Below, one piece after another: positions 35,224 to 45,319 of a stretch of 64,000 bases of DNA. The DNA comes from Altererythrobacter ishigakiensis (GTDB lineage Bacteria > Pseudomonadota > Alphaproteobacteria > Sphingomonadales > Sphingomonadaceae), in the NCBI RefSeq assembly GCF_001663155.1, contig NZ_CP015963.1, positions 2,504,001-2,568,000 of the forward strand. The letters run 5' to 3'. The notes below the pieces were generated by a model. That model did not search any database. It was given only the letters and a program-made list of their open reading frames with translations, and was not told the origin of the DNA. The number at the start of each line of letters is the position of its first letter. The stretch's first letter is position 1. A program made the translations under genes and the position numbers.

Positions 35224-35266
35224 TGTCAGCGCCGGACGAATGACAATCCATAGCCAATCATTGTCA
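35224..35266. promoter_or_regulatory. Cluster of three TGTCA/TGACA motifs
   Basis: TGTCA at 35224-35228, TGACA at 35241-35245 and TGTCA at 35262-35266 lie just upstream of the 81-aa minus-strand gene. The last one reads TTGTCAC, four bases, CTGAAAG, a loose Pho-box-like arrangement. The same core motifs cluster in the control region at 34407-34537. The rest of the gap to proB (to 35446) shows nothing I can name. Confidence 0.35.
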
Positions 35267-35446
35267 CATAACTGAAAGATTGGGCACGCCAGATCTCAAG
35301 TCGTGACCGTCAAGACAAATCGATGCGCTCGAGAGGTTGAGGTTGAACGCAGCTGCTCGCACCGATCTATCCGCTTCGCAAACTTGCCGGCGGTTGAGAT
35401 AACGAGCGATGCCATCTCGGGATAATTTTCGCTTACGTGCGATCTA

Positions 35447-36595
35447 TCACGTTGCAGGCAAATCCCAGGTCATATGTCGGTTTTCCAACAGGACAAGATT
35501 TTCGCCGCGGATGAACTCCGCATCAGTCTGGTAACCCAACAATTGATCTGCCGGAAGTTCCGTATTCTGTATCATAATACGGCACTCCTCGGAGGTGAAA
35601 TCGGATAGGCCTCTGGCCAGTTCCTCACCCTCAGCGTTATAAATATGGAGCACATCACCGCGCTTGAAATCGCCGGTTACGGTTTCAACGTCATCACGAT
35701 GGACCGGATCATCTTCGGTGAATTTGTCTGCCGCGTTCCTGGTCAAAACCAAGGTTCCGGCCATTTGCAGGCGATCTGCCAGCCAAGCGTCCCACATGGA
35801 GACTGGCTCTGAATGAGGAAGGCATTTGGTACATTTACGGCTACCATCAAGCACCGCAAGCAGCGGGTGTTCTGGCTCTCCGTTGGCAATAAAAGTCGTG
35901 CAACCGGCGTTCTGTGCCATGTTTGCGGCCTGAAGCTTGGTGAGCATTCCACCGGAACCCAGAGAACTTTTGCCAGAAGCAGCCTCGACATACTCGTTCA
36001 CGTCTCGAACCTCAGAGACCAATTGAGCCCCCTCTTGAGAAGGATCGCGGTCGAAAAGGCCATCGACTCCGGTGAGGATGATGAAGTGCTCGGCCCCGAC
36101 CATTTGAGCGATCTTTGCAGCTAGCCTGTCGTTGTCACCGACGCGGATCTCTTCGGTTGTGATTGTGTCGTTCTCGTTCACGATCGGGACAATGCGCGAT
36201 TCGAGCAGGCGGTTGACCGTGTTGCGTGTATTCAGAAAGCGGCGGTGATCCTCGAAATCCCCAAGGGTTAAGAGGATCTGTGAAATCTGGAGTCCGTATT
36301 CCAACCCAACCTGCTTGTATGCATTCAAAAGGACCGGCATGCCGCATGCTGCCGCGGCTTGTTTGTCTCTCACGCCCGCGGTTTCCGGCCGGGCCCCCAC
36401 CATCCTGAGGCCAAGCGCGACTGCGCCTGACGACGCCAGAATGACATCATAACCCTGGTCGCGGAGCTGAGCGATATCATCAAGCAGCCGCTGCATAAAT
36501 CCGAACCTAGGGGTAAGACGGTCCGTGTTTGCGACCAGGCTCGAACCGATTTTCACCACAATGCGTTTCTTCTTCCGCACAAAATCCTCGTTCAA
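35447..36595 (-). CDS. proB: Glutamate 5-kinase
   Basis: A 382-aa enzyme that phosphorylates glutamate, the first and feedback-inhibited step of proline synthesis. The amino-acid-kinase domain shows VVKIGSSLVAN, ILASSGAVALG, IVNENDTI and a GSGGMLTKLQAA loop. A C-terminal PUA domain (about 285-375) completes the standard long form. It is cytosolic. It faces proC-proA across a 195-bp AT-rich spacer, so all three proline genes are clustered but split over two strands. Confidence 0.93.
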   Translation of the reverse strand: MNEDFVRKKKRIVVKIGSSLVANTDRLTPRFGFMQRLLDDIAQLRDQGYDVILASSGAVALGLRMVGARPETAGVRDKQAAAACGMPVLLNAYKQVGLEYGLQISQILLTLGDFEDHRRFLNTRNTVNRLLESRIVPIVNENDTITTEEIRVGDNDRLAAKIAQMVGAEHFIILTGVDGLFDRDPSQEGAQLVSEVRDVNEYVEAASGKSSLGSGGMLTKLQAANMAQNAGCTTFIANGEPEHPLLAVLDGSRKCTKCLPHSEPVSMWDAWLADRLQMAGTLVLTRNAADKFTEDDPVHRDDVETVTGDFKRGDVLHIYNAEGEELARGLSDFTSEECRIMIQNTELPADQLLGYQTDAEFIRGENLVLLENRHMTWDLPAT

Positions 36596-36790
36596 TCTTG
36601 AAATAAGTCACCGCCCATCTAAGTAGCGATTGTGCGATGCACAACTCCAAAACCCAAAATATTTCTTCAGCAAAAATAGCATCGAAGAAATCGAAGTATT
36701 TATAAGTCCGGCCAAATATAGACAAATAGATACGATAGATAATGAAATATCTATATAACCTTCGCTAATTAATTTTTTAAAAGGTGAATT
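36596..36790. promoter_or_regulatory. AT-rich divergent spacer between proB and proC
   Basis: A 195-bp region much richer in A+T than its surroundings, especially from 36650 to 36790 (AAATATTTC, ATAGATAATGAAATATCTATATAACC, AATTAATTTTTTAAAAGG pieces). It must hold the promoters for both proB and proC. The AAGGTGA at 36780-36786 is the proC ribosome site. I cannot pick -35/-10 hexamers with confidence. Confidence 0.5.
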
Positions 36791-37570
36791 TTGTTAACTG
36801 TTTTACAAATTGGATGCGGTAAAATGGGGTCTGCGTTACTTGAAAGTTGGCGCAAAGGCGATGAGGCGTTCACCATCGTCGACCCTTACCTCGACCGCGC
36901 GCCGAAGGGTGTGGCGCTGGTCAAGTCACGCGATGAAATCGAAAAAGAGCGGTTCGATACCATCGTTATTGCGGTCAAACCGCAACTGATCGACGACATC
37001 GTGCCAGACTTTCGCGGCATGCTCACGCCAAAAGGCTACATTCTGTCAATCGCGGCCGGTTGTTCGATCGAAAGGCTCAAGACTGTCAGCTCTGAGTCAT
37101 CCGTGATCAGAGTGATGCCGAATTTGCCCGCTGCAATTGGCAAAGGCGTGAGTGGTCTTTGCCCGAGTAAGGCCGCCACTGAAGATCAGGTCGCGCATGC
37201 TAATGATTTGATGAACCGTGCCGGCAGCGTGATCCGCGTCGCGGACGAAGATGAGTTGGACCGTTTTACGGCGATTGCCGGGTCAGGCCCGGGCTATGTG
37301 TTCGAATTCGCTCGCGCATATGTCGAGGCGGCCAAGGATCTCGGCTTTTCCGAGGAGCAAAGCGTCCAGATGGTCCTTGGTGTAATAGAGGGCACGATTT
37401 CGATGGCGCAGCAGAGCGATCTTTCGCTTGAGGAGTTGCGCGGTTCGGTGACGAGCAAGAACGGAACGACAGCAGCGGGTCTCGATGCGCTTAACGGCGA
37501 AGGACAGCTTGGAGCGCTGATTTCCGACACGCTGAAGGCCGCAATTCGCCGCGCGGTGGAGCTGCGCTGA
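36791..37570 (+). CDS. proC: Pyrroline-5-carboxylate reductase
   Basis: A 259-aa NAD(P)H enzyme for the last proline step. The N-terminal Rossmann motif is [13 protein letters not shown]. The C-terminal dimer domain has the family signature [20 protein letters not shown], and [13 protein letters not shown] is also present. The start is a TTG at 36791, supported by AAGGTGA five bases upstream and by the reading frame beginning exactly at the Rossmann strand. proA follows 44 bp downstream, with an AGGAAATG site. Confidence 0.92.
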   Translation: MLTVLQIGCGKMGSALLESWRKGDEAFTIVDPYLDRAPKGVALVKSRDEIEKERFDTIVIAVKPQLIDDIVPDFRGMLTPKGYILSIAAGCSIERLKTVSSESSVIRVMPNLPAAIGKGVSGLCPSKAATEDQVAHANDLMNRAGSVIRVADEDELDRFTAIAGSGPGYVFEFARAYVEAAKDLGFSEEQSVQMVLGVIEGTISMAQQSDLSLEELRGSVTSKNGTTAAGLDALNGEGQLGALISDTLKAAIRRAVELR

Positions 37571-37614
37571 ACGCGCCGCCACTGCTCCAAGGCAAACAAA
37601 ATCTAGGAAATGAC

Positions 37615-38880
37615 ATGACTGACCAAAACCTCGATCCATCAATCCACATCCACCAGCTTGGCCAAAAGGCGAAAGCTGCTGCGCGCCAGCTGGTTGGAGC
37701 GTCAACAGAGGCAAAAAACGCTGCATTGCGCGAAGCGGCAAGAGCGCTGCGCGGTGCAACTGTGGATCTGATCGCAGCGAACGAGAAAGACGTTGAGAGC
37801 GTCCGCGGATCAAAGCCAGAGTCTTTCATCGACCGGTTGCTGTTGAATGAAGACCGGATCGAGGCAATGGCAGTGGCCTTGGAGCAGATTGCTGAATTGC
37901 CCGATCCCGTAGGCCGCAACCTAGCCACGTTCGAGCGGCCAAATGGCCTTACGATCGAGAGGGTCGCGGTCCCTATTGGCGTGATCGGCATGATCTATGA
38001 ATCGCGTCCCAATGTTGGCGCCGATGCGAGTGCGCTGTGCCTCAAATCCGGTAACGCAGTGATCTTGCGCGGTGGCTCTGAAAGCCGCCGCTCAACCTAT
38101 GTCATTGTCGAATGCATGCGTACCGGCCTCAAAGCAGCTGGCCTCCCTGAAGATGCGGTGCAAACGGTCCAAACCAGCGCCCGCGAAGCGGTTGCGGAAA
38201 TCCTGAAGGCGACCGAAACCGTGGATCTGGTAATTCCGCGCGGCGGTCGGGGGCTGGTCGAACTGGTGCGGGATCAAGCGAAGGTTCCCACGTTGCTACA
38301 CCTCGATGGCAACTGCCATAGCTACATTCATGCCGCGGCTGACCTTGAGAAATCGGTTTCTATTGTGCGCAATGCCAAGCTGCGGCGGACAGGCATCTGC
38401 GGTGCCACAGAAAGCATCGTTGTCGACGAGGCAATCGCCAATCAGGCAATTCCGATGCTGCTCGACGCGATGCCTGAATGTGAATTTCGCGGCGATGAAG
38501 CCGCAGTCGCGATCGACGCGCGGGTTAATCCCGCAGACGAAAAAGATTTCGAAACCGAATATCTCGATGCAATCGCTTCAATCAAGATCGTGTCCGCGCT
38601 GAACGAAGCGATCGACTTTGTCGCGCAACATTCCTCCGGCCACACCGATGCAATCATGACTGAAGACAAGAATGCTGCGCGCGCCTTCCTGACTGCCGTC
38701 GACAGCGCTGTGGTGATGCATAACGCATCAACGCAGTTTTCCGACGGCGGCGAGTTTGGGATGGGTGCGGAAATCGGCATTGCCACCGGCAAGATGCATG
38801 CACGCGGGCCTGTTGGCCTCGAACAGTTGACCAGCTTTAAGTATCTGGTTCTCGGCGACGGACAGACACGACCGGGGTGA
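37615..38880 (+). CDS. proA: Gamma-glutamyl phosphate reductase
   Basis: A 421-aa NADPH enzyme that reduces glutamyl phosphate to the semialdehyde, which cyclises for ProC. Motifs: [22 protein letters not shown], the catalytic Cys in TGICGATES, and [13 protein letters not shown]. Length and motifs are complete. It is the second gene of the proC-proA pair. After its stop, 44 bp lead to the 3' end of the minus-strand tRNA-Leu. Confidence 0.94.
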   Translation: MTDQNLDPSIHIHQLGQKAKAAARQLVGASTEAKNAALREAARALRGATVDLIAANEKDVESVRGSKPESFIDRLLLNEDRIEAMAVALEQIAELPDPVGRNLATFERPNGLTIERVAVPIGVIGMIYESRPNVGADASALCLKSGNAVILRGGSESRRSTYVIVECMRTGLKAAGLPEDAVQTVQTSAREAVAEILKATETVDLVIPRGGRGLVELVRDQAKVPTLLHLDGNCHSYIHAAADLEKSVSIVRNAKLRRTGICGATESIVVDEAIANQAIPMLLDAMPECEFRGDEAAVAIDARVNPADEKDFETEYLDAIASIKIVSALNEAIDFVAQHSSGHTDAIMTEDKNAARAFLTAVDSAVVMHNASTQFSDGGEFGMGAEIGIATGKMHARGPVGLEQLTSFKYLVLGDGQTRPG

Positions 38881-38924
38881 CTTCCCGATTTGGCATCGAA
38901 TATGAACTTTGATGTATGTGTAAA

Positions 38925-39011
<87 letters not shown>

Positions 39012-39057
39012 ACAGGCTCTTCGCAAAATCAAACTTTGCGAGAACAAGCGAGGCGCG

Positions 39058-39087
39058 CGGTTAGCCCCGCTTGACTGCGGTTGTCAA
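39058..39087 (-). promoter_or_regulatory. Candidate promoter of tRNA-Leu(CAG)
   Basis: On the minus strand a perfect TTGACA (39082-39087) is followed by an 18-bp spacer and TAACCG (39058-39063). The spacing to the tRNA 5' end at 39011 is about 47 bp. The -10 match is weak but the -35 is consensus, as for many stable-RNA promoters in this group. Confidence 0.5.
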
Positions 39088-39189
39088 CGACTGATTTACA
39101 CGCTTCGCATGCGCGCAAACACTTGCAGCAGCAAGCTGCATGCGGCAATGCGCTCGCAACTTCATAGATAACCTTGCAAGCAGGCCGCC

Positions 39190-40143
39190 ATGTCTCGAAA
39201 ATCATCGCTCAAGAATCAGCTTGTTACCCTCTTCGGCGGAAGCGGGTTCCTTGGAAATTATCTGTCACAGGCTCTACTTGAAAGTGGAGCGCGGGTACGC
39301 ATTGCCAGCCGCAATCCGGAGCGCAGCCACAGACTCAAGCCGTTGGCCAATCTGGGTCAGATCCAGTTTGTGCGCTGTAACATCAATGATCCTCGCCAGG
39401 TTCGCGCCGCTGTGAGTGGCTCTGACATGGTCGTCAATCTGGTCGGAAGCTTCGGTGGCGACCTTATGCAACTAATGGGAGATTCCGCCGGAGATGTTGC
39501 GGCCGCCGCAACCGATGCAGGCGCAAAAGCGCTGGTCCACATAAGCGCGATTGGTGCGGACGGAGAATCATCATCCAGTTACGCCAGAGCAAATGCGCAC
39601 GGAGAAGATCTGGTTCGAAAGAACTTCCCCAAGGTCACAATTCTGCGTCCATCGGCGCTCTTCGGACAGGATGACAATTTCACCAATCTGTTCGCTGGTC
39701 TGGTCCAGATGTCGCCCGTCCTGCCCGTTTTCGGACCAGATTCTCCTCTGCAACCTGCGTTTGTCGACGACCTTGCTGAGGCAATCGTTGTGGCGTTGGA
39801 AAACCCGTCCATGCATGGCGGGAAGACCTACGAGCTTGGTGGCCCGGAAGTGATCACAATGATGGAATTCAATCAAAGGATCGCCAAGGCCCAGGGTCGC
39901 AAGCGGATTTTTCTGCCTGTTCCAGACCCAATGTCAGCGGCCTTTGCAGCGCTCCCGCTGACGCCTATCAATCGCGATCAATGGGTCATGCTGAAAGAGG
40001 GCAATTGCGTATCTGGCGATTATCCGGGATTCGAAAAGCTTGATATCAAGCCGCGTCCGCTAAGTCTCTTTCTAGACAAATGGATGGTCCGCTATCGCAA
40101 GCACGGCCGCTTCGGCGAAGAAGCAAGCGGCCCGGCTAACTAA
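39190..40143 (+). CDS. NDUFA9-like NAD(P)-binding epimerase-family protein
   Basis: A 317-aa short-chain-dehydrogenase relative of the complex I NDUFA9 group. The dinucleotide motif is LFGGSGFLGNYLSQAL with R/N-rich strand 2 (IASRNPERSHRL). The active-site Tyr region appears as SSSYARANAHGEDLV, close to YxxxK but with His in place of Lys, so catalysis is doubtful. ILRPSALFGQDDNFTNL is the NDUFA9-type signature. In bacteria its role is uncertain (respiratory complex association or quinone biology). It overlaps the end of the convergent nfeD by 4 bp. Confidence 0.82.
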   Translation: MSRKSSLKNQLVTLFGGSGFLGNYLSQALLESGARVRIASRNPERSHRLKPLANLGQIQFVRCNINDPRQVRAAVSGSDMVVNLVGSFGGDLMQLMGDSAGDVAAAATDAGAKALVHISAIGADGESSSSYARANAHGEDLVRKNFPKVTILRPSALFGQDDNFTNLFAGLVQMSPVLPVFGPDSPLQPAFVDDLAEAIVVALENPSMHGGKTYELGGPEVITMMEFNQRIAKAQGRKRIFLPVPDPMSAAFAALPLTPINRDQWVMLKEGNCVSGDYPGFEKLDIKPRPLSLFLDKWMVRYRKHGRFGEEASGPAN

Positions 40144-40643
40144 TCCTGCTTGTCTTCGGCTGATTCAGAGGTCGCAGCAGGATCATCATCGCCAATCAAG
40201 GTGATTGGTTCGACCAACAGGATCGCACCGTCGCTACCGGTGATGCGAACGCGCTCGCCCTCTCCAACATCGGGCCCGCGCGCGATCCATTCGCTGTCGC
40301 CATACTTGACGCGGCCAGAGCCACCGTCGATCGATTGCGTGACGATCGCACTTTCGCCGATCAGCCGCGAACCGCGCCGATTAAGCAGCGGATCCGAGCT
40401 CTCGATGGGTGAGTCACGCAGAAATCGTCTGGCGCTGAAAGCGGTGATCAAGGAAAGCGATACGAAGACGATGACCTGTGCCGGCAGCATGAGATCAAGG
40501 CCAAGTGTCAGAATACCAGTCAGAATCGCAGCAACCGCCAGCCAAATAAGGTAGACGCCCGGCACCAGCATCTCGAGCGCGGCGAGTATCAGCCCGAGAG
40601 CAATCCACACCCAATGGGCGTCAAACCCTTCAAGCCCGTTCAT
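40140..40643 (-). CDS. NfeD-family membrane protein
   Basis: A 167-aa NfeD-like protein. It has two to three N-terminal membrane helices (HWVWIALGLILAALEMLVPGVYLIWLAVAAILTGIL), then a short OB-fold domain (GESAIVTQSIDGGSGRVKYGDSEWIARG). The C-terminus is acidic (DDDPAATSESAEDKQD). Such proteins are almost always encoded next to a stomatin-like SPFH protein and act with it in membrane microdomain organisation. It overlaps the qmcA stop by 1 bp, and its 3' end overlaps the epimerase gene by 4 bp. Confidence 0.88.
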   Translation of the reverse strand: MNGLEGFDAHWVWIALGLILAALEMLVPGVYLIWLAVAAILTGILTLGLDLMLPAQVIVFVSLSLITAFSARRFLRDSPIESSDPLLNRRGSRLIGESAIVTQSIDGGSGRVKYGDSEWIARGPDVGEGERVRITGSDGAILLVEPITLIGDDDPAATSESAEDKQD

Positions 40644-41638
40644 CAGCTCTCACCGGCACGCGGCACGCTTGTTCGCGCGCGCCCTTGCGGGATCTGCTGA
40701 CCAGTGCGGGAACCGGTCGTAACATCCCCTTCTTTCGGTTCGATCGCATCTTTTACCAATTCGCCGATACCGCCCAATGTGCCGATCAATTGAGTTGCCT
40801 CAACGGGAAACAGGATCGTCTTCGCATTAGGGCTATCAGCAAACTTGCCTACGGCTTTGGTATATTCCTGCGCGATGAAGTAATTGATCGCCTGGTTGCC
40901 CGAAGCTGCAATCGCGTCTGAAACCATCTGTGTGGCGCGCGCCTCGGCTTCAGCGGCGCGTTCGCGTGCTTCAGCGTCACGGAAAGCAGCCTCGCGTTTA
41001 CCCTCGGCCTCAAGAATCGCCGATTGCTTCGAACCTTCCGAGCGCAGGATCGCGCTAGTCTTGTCGCCCTCAGCTTCAAGAATTTCAGCGCGCTTCAAGC
41101 GTTCTGCCTTCATCTGCCTCGCCATCGCTTCAGAGATATCGTGTGGCGGGCGGATGTCTTTGATTTCGACGCGTGTGATCTTTACGCCCCAGGGCGATGT
41201 CGCATGGTCAACAACTGCGAGCAGACGAGCATTGATCTCGTCACGCTTCGACAGCGTCTCGTCCAAGTCCATTGAACCCATGACTGTGCGCAGGTTCGTG
41301 GTCGTTAGCGCCATGATCGCGGCATAAAGATTGGCAACCTCGTAAGCGGCTTTACCAGCATCCAGAACCTGAAAGAAGACCACCGCATCAACGCCGACCA
41401 TGGCGTTGTCCTTGGTGATGATTTCTTGCCCTGGAATATCGAGCACCTGCTCCATCATATTCACCTTTTGACCGACACGGTCGATAAAAGGGACAATGAT
41501 GTGCAAGCCCGGCTCTGCAGGAATGGTGAACTTGCCCAATCTTTCAATGGTGTAGACGTATCCCTGCCGCACCACTCTGACGCCCAGGAGCAGGAAAACC
41601 AAAAGAACAAACACCAGTGCGCCGAGCGCGTAAATCAT
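40643..41638 (-). CDS. qmcA: SPFH/stomatin-like protein (QmcA/paraslipin)
   Basis: A 331-aa inner-membrane SPFH protein. One N-terminal helix ([19 protein letters not shown]) is followed by the SPFH domain ([15 protein letters not shown]) and the conserved [28 protein letters not shown] coiled coil. The C-terminal Gly/Arg-rich tail is short. It works with NfeD, encoded directly downstream with a 1-bp overlap. It diverges from the quinohemoprotein gene across 163 bp. Confidence 0.9.
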   Translation of the reverse strand: MIYALGALVFVLLVFLLLGVRVVRQGYVYTIERLGKFTIPAEPGLHIIVPFIDRVGQKVNMMEQVLDIPGQEIITKDNAMVGVDAVVFFQVLDAGKAAYEVANLYAAIMALTTTNLRTVMGSMDLDETLSKRDEINARLLAVVDHATSPWGVKITRVEIKDIRPPHDISEAMARQMKAERLKRAEILEAEGDKTSAILRSEGSKQSAILEAEGKREAAFRDAEARERAAEAEARATQMVSDAIAASGNQAINYFIAQEYTKAVGKFADSPNAKTILFPVEATQLIGTLGGIGELVKDAIEPKEGDVTTGSRTGQQIPQGRARTSVPRAGES

Positions 41639-41801
41639 GAGCCAAACTCCTTTAGACCAGAAAAGGTATGGTAACGTTCGATCACGGTCCCGCCAAGCGA
41701 AAGCGCAAGCCTGTCAAAATTTCGAACATGGACAAAGGCAGCTGCGCGAGGCAGTCTGAAGAAACAAGTGCTGGTAAGCCGGCACCGGGGAGAGAGCAAA
41801 A

Positions 41802-43916
41802 ATGAAAAAGTTCGGAATTGCCTTAGCGGCAGCGCTAACGCTGAGCGCGTGCAGCGAGAGCGGAGTCGATGGTGAAGCATTGCTCAATGCCGGCGATGAT
41901 GGTGCGAACTGGATTACTTACGGCCGGACCTATGATGAGCAACGCTTCTCTCCGCTTGATCAGATCAACACTGCGAATGTCGGCGAGTTGGGTTTGGCGT
42001 GGTTTGCAGATATGGACACAGCGCGGGGGCAAGAAGCCACGCCGCTGGTCATTGACGGCAAACTTTATCTCACAACCGCATGGAGCAAGGTCAAAGCCTA
42101 TGATGGCGTAACCGGCGCTCTTTTGTGGGAGTATGATCCGGAAGTCCCGGGCGAAACCGCCGTCAAAGCCTGCTGCGATGTCGTCAACCGCGGACTGGCG
42201 ACCTGGGGCGATAGCCTGTTTCTGGGTACTTTGGATGGCCGCTTGGTGAAGCTTGATCGCGAAACGGGCGCGGTCGTGTGGAGCAAACAAACGACCGACC
42301 CCGAACAAAGCTATACCGTCACCGGCGCTCCGCGGATTATCGATGGCAAGGTCTTGATCGGTAATGGTGGCGCGGAGTTCGGCGTACGTGGATACATCGC
42401 GGCTTATGATGCTGGCTCAGGCGAAGAGCTTTGGCGCTTCTACACCGTTCCCGAGGGGACAGAAGATGAAACTTCGCCCGAGTACCTTCAGGCTGCCGCC
42501 AAAACCTGGAATACAGAGGTCCTTGCAGGCTCAGACGCGATTGGCGGCGGTGGAACGGTTTGGGATTCGATGGCATACGATCCCGACCTGAATCTGCTCT
42601 ATATCGGTGTCGGAAACGGCTCACCCTGGAACCGGGCTTATCGCTCTCCAGGCGAAGATGGCACCGGTGAAGGAGATAATCTTTATCTCTCCAGCATTGT
42701 CGCGATCCGGCCCGATACAGGCGAATATGTTTGGCACTATCAGACTACACCGGGCGAAACATGGGATTACACCGCGACGCAACACATCATGCTCGCCGAC
42801 ATGGAAATCGACGGCGCTCAGCGTCAGGTGCTGATGCAGGCTCCGAAGAATGGATTCTTCTACGTGCTTGATCGGGCCACGGGCGAATTCATTAGCGCCA
42901 AGCCATATGTCACGGTCAACTGGGCAACCGGAATTGACGAGAGCGGCCGACCGATTGAGAATCCCGAAACACGCATCGACAAGACTGGCCAGACAGCCGT
43001 CGTAACGCCGGGCGCTTTGGGTGGACACAACTGGCACCCGATGGCCTACCATCCGGACGAAAACCTAGTCTACATTCCGGCATTTGAAGCAGCGATGGTC
43101 TATTCGCCTGAAGCCGACTGGAAACCGGACAGGGCGCGCGGTTTCAACGTCGGTTTTGATTTGAGCGCGGGCGACCTGCCGCCAGATCTTGGATTCCGAA
43201 AGGAGATCACAGGTACGCTGAAGGGTATGCTGGTAGCTTGGGATCCAGTAGCGCAAGAGCCGCGCTGGACATTAGAGCATCCAGGCCCCTGGAACGGCGG
43301 GTTGCTGGCCACGGCAGGCGGACTGGTATTCCAGGGTACCGCAGGCAGCGAGTTCAACGCCTACAACGCCGCTAATGGTGAGAAGCTATGGAGCTTTCCG
43401 GCGCAAACGGGCGTGGTTGCTCCACCGGTCACCTACACCATCGATGGTGAGCAATATGTCGCCGTGCTGGCAGGATGGGGCGGTGCATATGCACTTTCTG
43501 TAGATGGTCAGGCAATCAATGACCTTGCGCCCGTTCGTAACGTCAGTCGGCTTCTGGTGTTTAAGCTTGGCGCCGAAAGCCAGCTGCCACCCGAACCCGA
43601 ACTGGCGAAATTACCGCTTGATCCTCCACCCAGCCGCGCAAATGCAGCAACCATTGCCTTGGGCGGAGAGAAATACGCACGCTACTGCGCGGTGTGCCAC
43701 GCACCAGGTGCTGTTGGATCGACTGTCCTGCCAGACCTCAGGCGCTCGGGTACGCTGTCGAACCCGGCCAGCTGGCAAGCGGTTGTGCGCGAAGGCATGT
43801 TGCAGGGCCGCGGCATGGCGAGCTTTGCGGAAAGTCTCAGTGCAAAAGAATCAAATGCGATCCGCGAATGGGTGATATTCCGGGCAAATCAGGACAAGGC
43901 GGGAGGGCTTGATTAA
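41802..43916 (+). CDS. PQQ-dependent quinohemoprotein alcohol dehydrogenase, lipoprotein type
   Basis: A 704-aa eight-bladed PQQ dehydrogenase with a C-terminal cytochrome c domain. The PQQ-stacking vicinal disulfide C124-C125 (KACCDVVNRG), the catalytic Asp322 (TWDYTATQ), and tryptophan-docking repeats are visible. Heme c binds at C629-x-x-C632-H633 with Met672 (GRGMASF) as likely axial ligand. The leader ends in LSAC, a lipobox (Cys17), so it should be membrane-tethered, unlike most soluble relatives. It oxidises an alcohol or aldehyde and passes electrons to cytochromes. GGGGAGAGAG precedes the ATG. A weak TCAGTT/AACTGA hairpin follows the stop. Confidence 0.9.
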   Translation: MKKFGIALAAALTLSACSESGVDGEALLNAGDDGANWITYGRTYDEQRFSPLDQINTANVGELGLAWFADMDTARGQEATPLVIDGKLYLTTAWSKVKAYDGVTGALLWEYDPEVPGETAVKACCDVVNRGLATWGDSLFLGTLDGRLVKLDRETGAVVWSKQTTDPEQSYTVTGAPRIIDGKVLIGNGGAEFGVRGYIAAYDAGSGEELWRFYTVPEGTEDETSPEYLQAAAKTWNTEVLAGSDAIGGGGTVWDSMAYDPDLNLLYIGVGNGSPWNRAYRSPGEDGTGEGDNLYLSSIVAIRPDTGEYVWHYQTTPGETWDYTATQHIMLADMEIDGAQRQVLMQAPKNGFFYVLDRATGEFISAKPYVTVNWATGIDESGRPIENPETRIDKTGQTAVVTPGALGGHNWHPMAYHPDENLVYIPAFEAAMVYSPEADWKPDRARGFNVGFDLSAGDLPPDLGFRKEITGTLKGMLVAWDPVAQEPRWTLEHPGPWNGGLLATAGGLVFQGTAGSEFNAYNAANGEKLWSFPAQTGVVAPPVTYTIDGEQYVAVLAGWGGAYALSVDGQAINDLAPVRNVSRLLVFKLGAESQLPPEPELAKLPLDPPPSRANAATIALGGEKYARYCAVCHAPGAVGSTVLPDLRRSGTLSNPASWQAVVREGMLQGRGMASFAESLSAKESNAIREWVIFRANQDKAGGLD

Positions 43917-44078
43917 GTCGTTCAGTTAGCAACTGAGGCACAACCTGTCTGTCAGCAGTGAACCGGCCCGGTGTCGATCTCAATCCTGAACCTTGTGCAA
44001 CATGACAGTTCAGCAAGGCGACACTGACTCCAGTCTACTTTTCTCTGCGTTTCGAAATCAGGCCGGGAGTAGATTGAA

Positions 44079-44468
44079 ATGCGTGTAATGGTTCATGGCG
44101 CGCTTGTAGCGGCGGCAGCTGGCGCTGTATTGGCCACTCCAGCTTCCGCTCAAAACCTCTCGAATGGCGACTATGAGCAGTGCTCGGTGTATGATCGTGA
44201 CGGTAAATTCACCGGATACGACAGCGTCTGTTTAGAGAGGAAAAGGTTGGCCCTGGCCCGGCTGCGCGACCGACAGTCATATCACAGTCCGCCAGCGCCA
44301 GCTTATGGCGGGGCCTATTGCCCTTTCTCTGCCAATCTGGGCGCGGGCTATTTCAGCACTTGGTGGAGCAATGGCCAATTGCCGCCGATCTCGACAGCTT
44401 ATGATGCGCCGGTCGATGGGCGACCTTGTATTCCCAATCAGATCTACATTCGCAAAGGTGTGCGCTAG
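44079..44468 (+). CDS. Small secreted Cys-containing protein
   Basis: A 129-aa protein with a signal peptide ([24 protein letters not shown]). The mature part of about 105 residues holds four cysteines (EQCSVYD, DSVCLER, AYCPFSA, GRPCIPN), enough for two disulfides, and is rich in Tyr, Ser and Pro. The C-terminal QIYIRKGVR is basic. I do not know the family. It lies after the PQQ dehydrogenase by 162 bp and overlaps the end of the convergent purU by 4 bp. Confidence 0.65.
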   Translation: MRVMVHGALVAAAAGAVLATPASAQNLSNGDYEQCSVYDRDGKFTGYDSVCLERKRLALARLRDRQSYHSPPAPAYGGAYCPFSANLGAGYFSTWWSNGQLPPISTAYDAPVDGRPCIPNQIYIRKGVR

Positions 44469-45319
44469 CCTCGAAAGACGACCGTCCGACTGCCATTGAG
44501 GAGAACGCGTTCTTCAAGATGAAGTCGAACAGCTTCTGCGAGTACGCGCCGCTCAATATCCCGGCCCTTGCGTACAAGCTCCTCAGGACTATCAGCATGC
44601 GTGATGGCTTCGACATCCTGATGAATGATCGGGCCTTCATCCAGGTCAGTGGTCACGTAGTGCGCAGTCGCACCGATCATCTTTACACCGCGAGCATGCG
44701 CCTGATGATAGGGTTTAGCGCCTTTAAAACCAGGCAGGAAGCTATGATGGATATTGATGCAGCGACCGGCAAAATATGCGGCCTGCTCGTCTGACAGGAT
44801 TTGCATATACCGCGCCAGAACCACAAGTTCGGTACCCGCATCTTCAGCGACCTTGCGAACCAGCACTTCCTGCTCAGCCTTGGTGTCCTTGCTGATAGGG
44901 AGATAATGGAAAGGCACGTTGCCAATATCGGTAGAGTGTATGGCTTCGTGCGGATGGTTTGAAACAATCGCGGCTGGCTCCATCGGCAATTCGCCTATAC
45001 GCCAACGATAGAGCAAATCTGCAAGGCAATGGTCGAATTTGCTGACCATCAGCAGCACCCGGCGCGGCCTGTCACGCAACGCCAGTTTCCAATCCATTTC
45101 GTATTCGTGCGCTAATCCAGCAAAGGCGTCTCGCATCGCATCACACGATCGCGATCTATCTTCGAATTCAACACGCATAAAGAAACGGTCGCTCTCGCGA
45201 TCGTTGAACTGCTGGGCCTCCAACACGTTTCCGCCGTTCTCGTACAGGAAACCGGTCACACGAGCAGTGATTCCGGGTCTGTCAGGACATGACAGAGTGA
45301 GGACCAGCGGTTCTGCCAT
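44465..45319 (-). CDS. purU: Formyltetrahydrofolate deformylase
   Basis: A 284-aa enzyme that hydrolyses 10-formyl-THF to formate and THF. An N-terminal ACT domain (residues about 5-80, [15 protein letters not shown]) is followed by a formyltransferase-like domain with the catalytic N189, H191 and D227 ([22 protein letters not shown]). It is the last gene of the purT-NMO-purU run; its ATG shares a base with the stop of the flavoprotein gene. The formate it makes can feed PurT in the same operon. Confidence 0.93.
   Translation of the reverse strand: MAEPLVLTLSCPDRPGITARVTGFLYENGGNVLEAQQFNDRESDRFFMRVEFEDRSRSCDAMRDAFAGLAHEYEMDWKLALRDRPRRVLLMVSKFDHCLADLLYRWRIGELPMEPAAIVSNHPHEAIHSTDIGNVPFHYLPISKDTKAEQEVLVRKVAEDAGTELVVLARYMQILSDEQAAYFAGRCINIHHSFLPGFKGAKPYHQAHARGVKMIGATAHYVTTDLDEGPIIHQDVEAITHADSPEELVRKGRDIERRVLAEAVRLHLEERVLLNGSRTVVFRG

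Noticed and set aside
35267..35446. A hidden gene or RNA between the 81-aa gene and proB
   Set aside because: No credible start, frame or stem found; only general AT/GC-mixed sequence.
41635..41880. 81-aa minus-strand ORF upstream of qmcA
   Set aside because: It overlaps both the qmcA start and the quinohemoprotein leader, and has a low-complexity composition.
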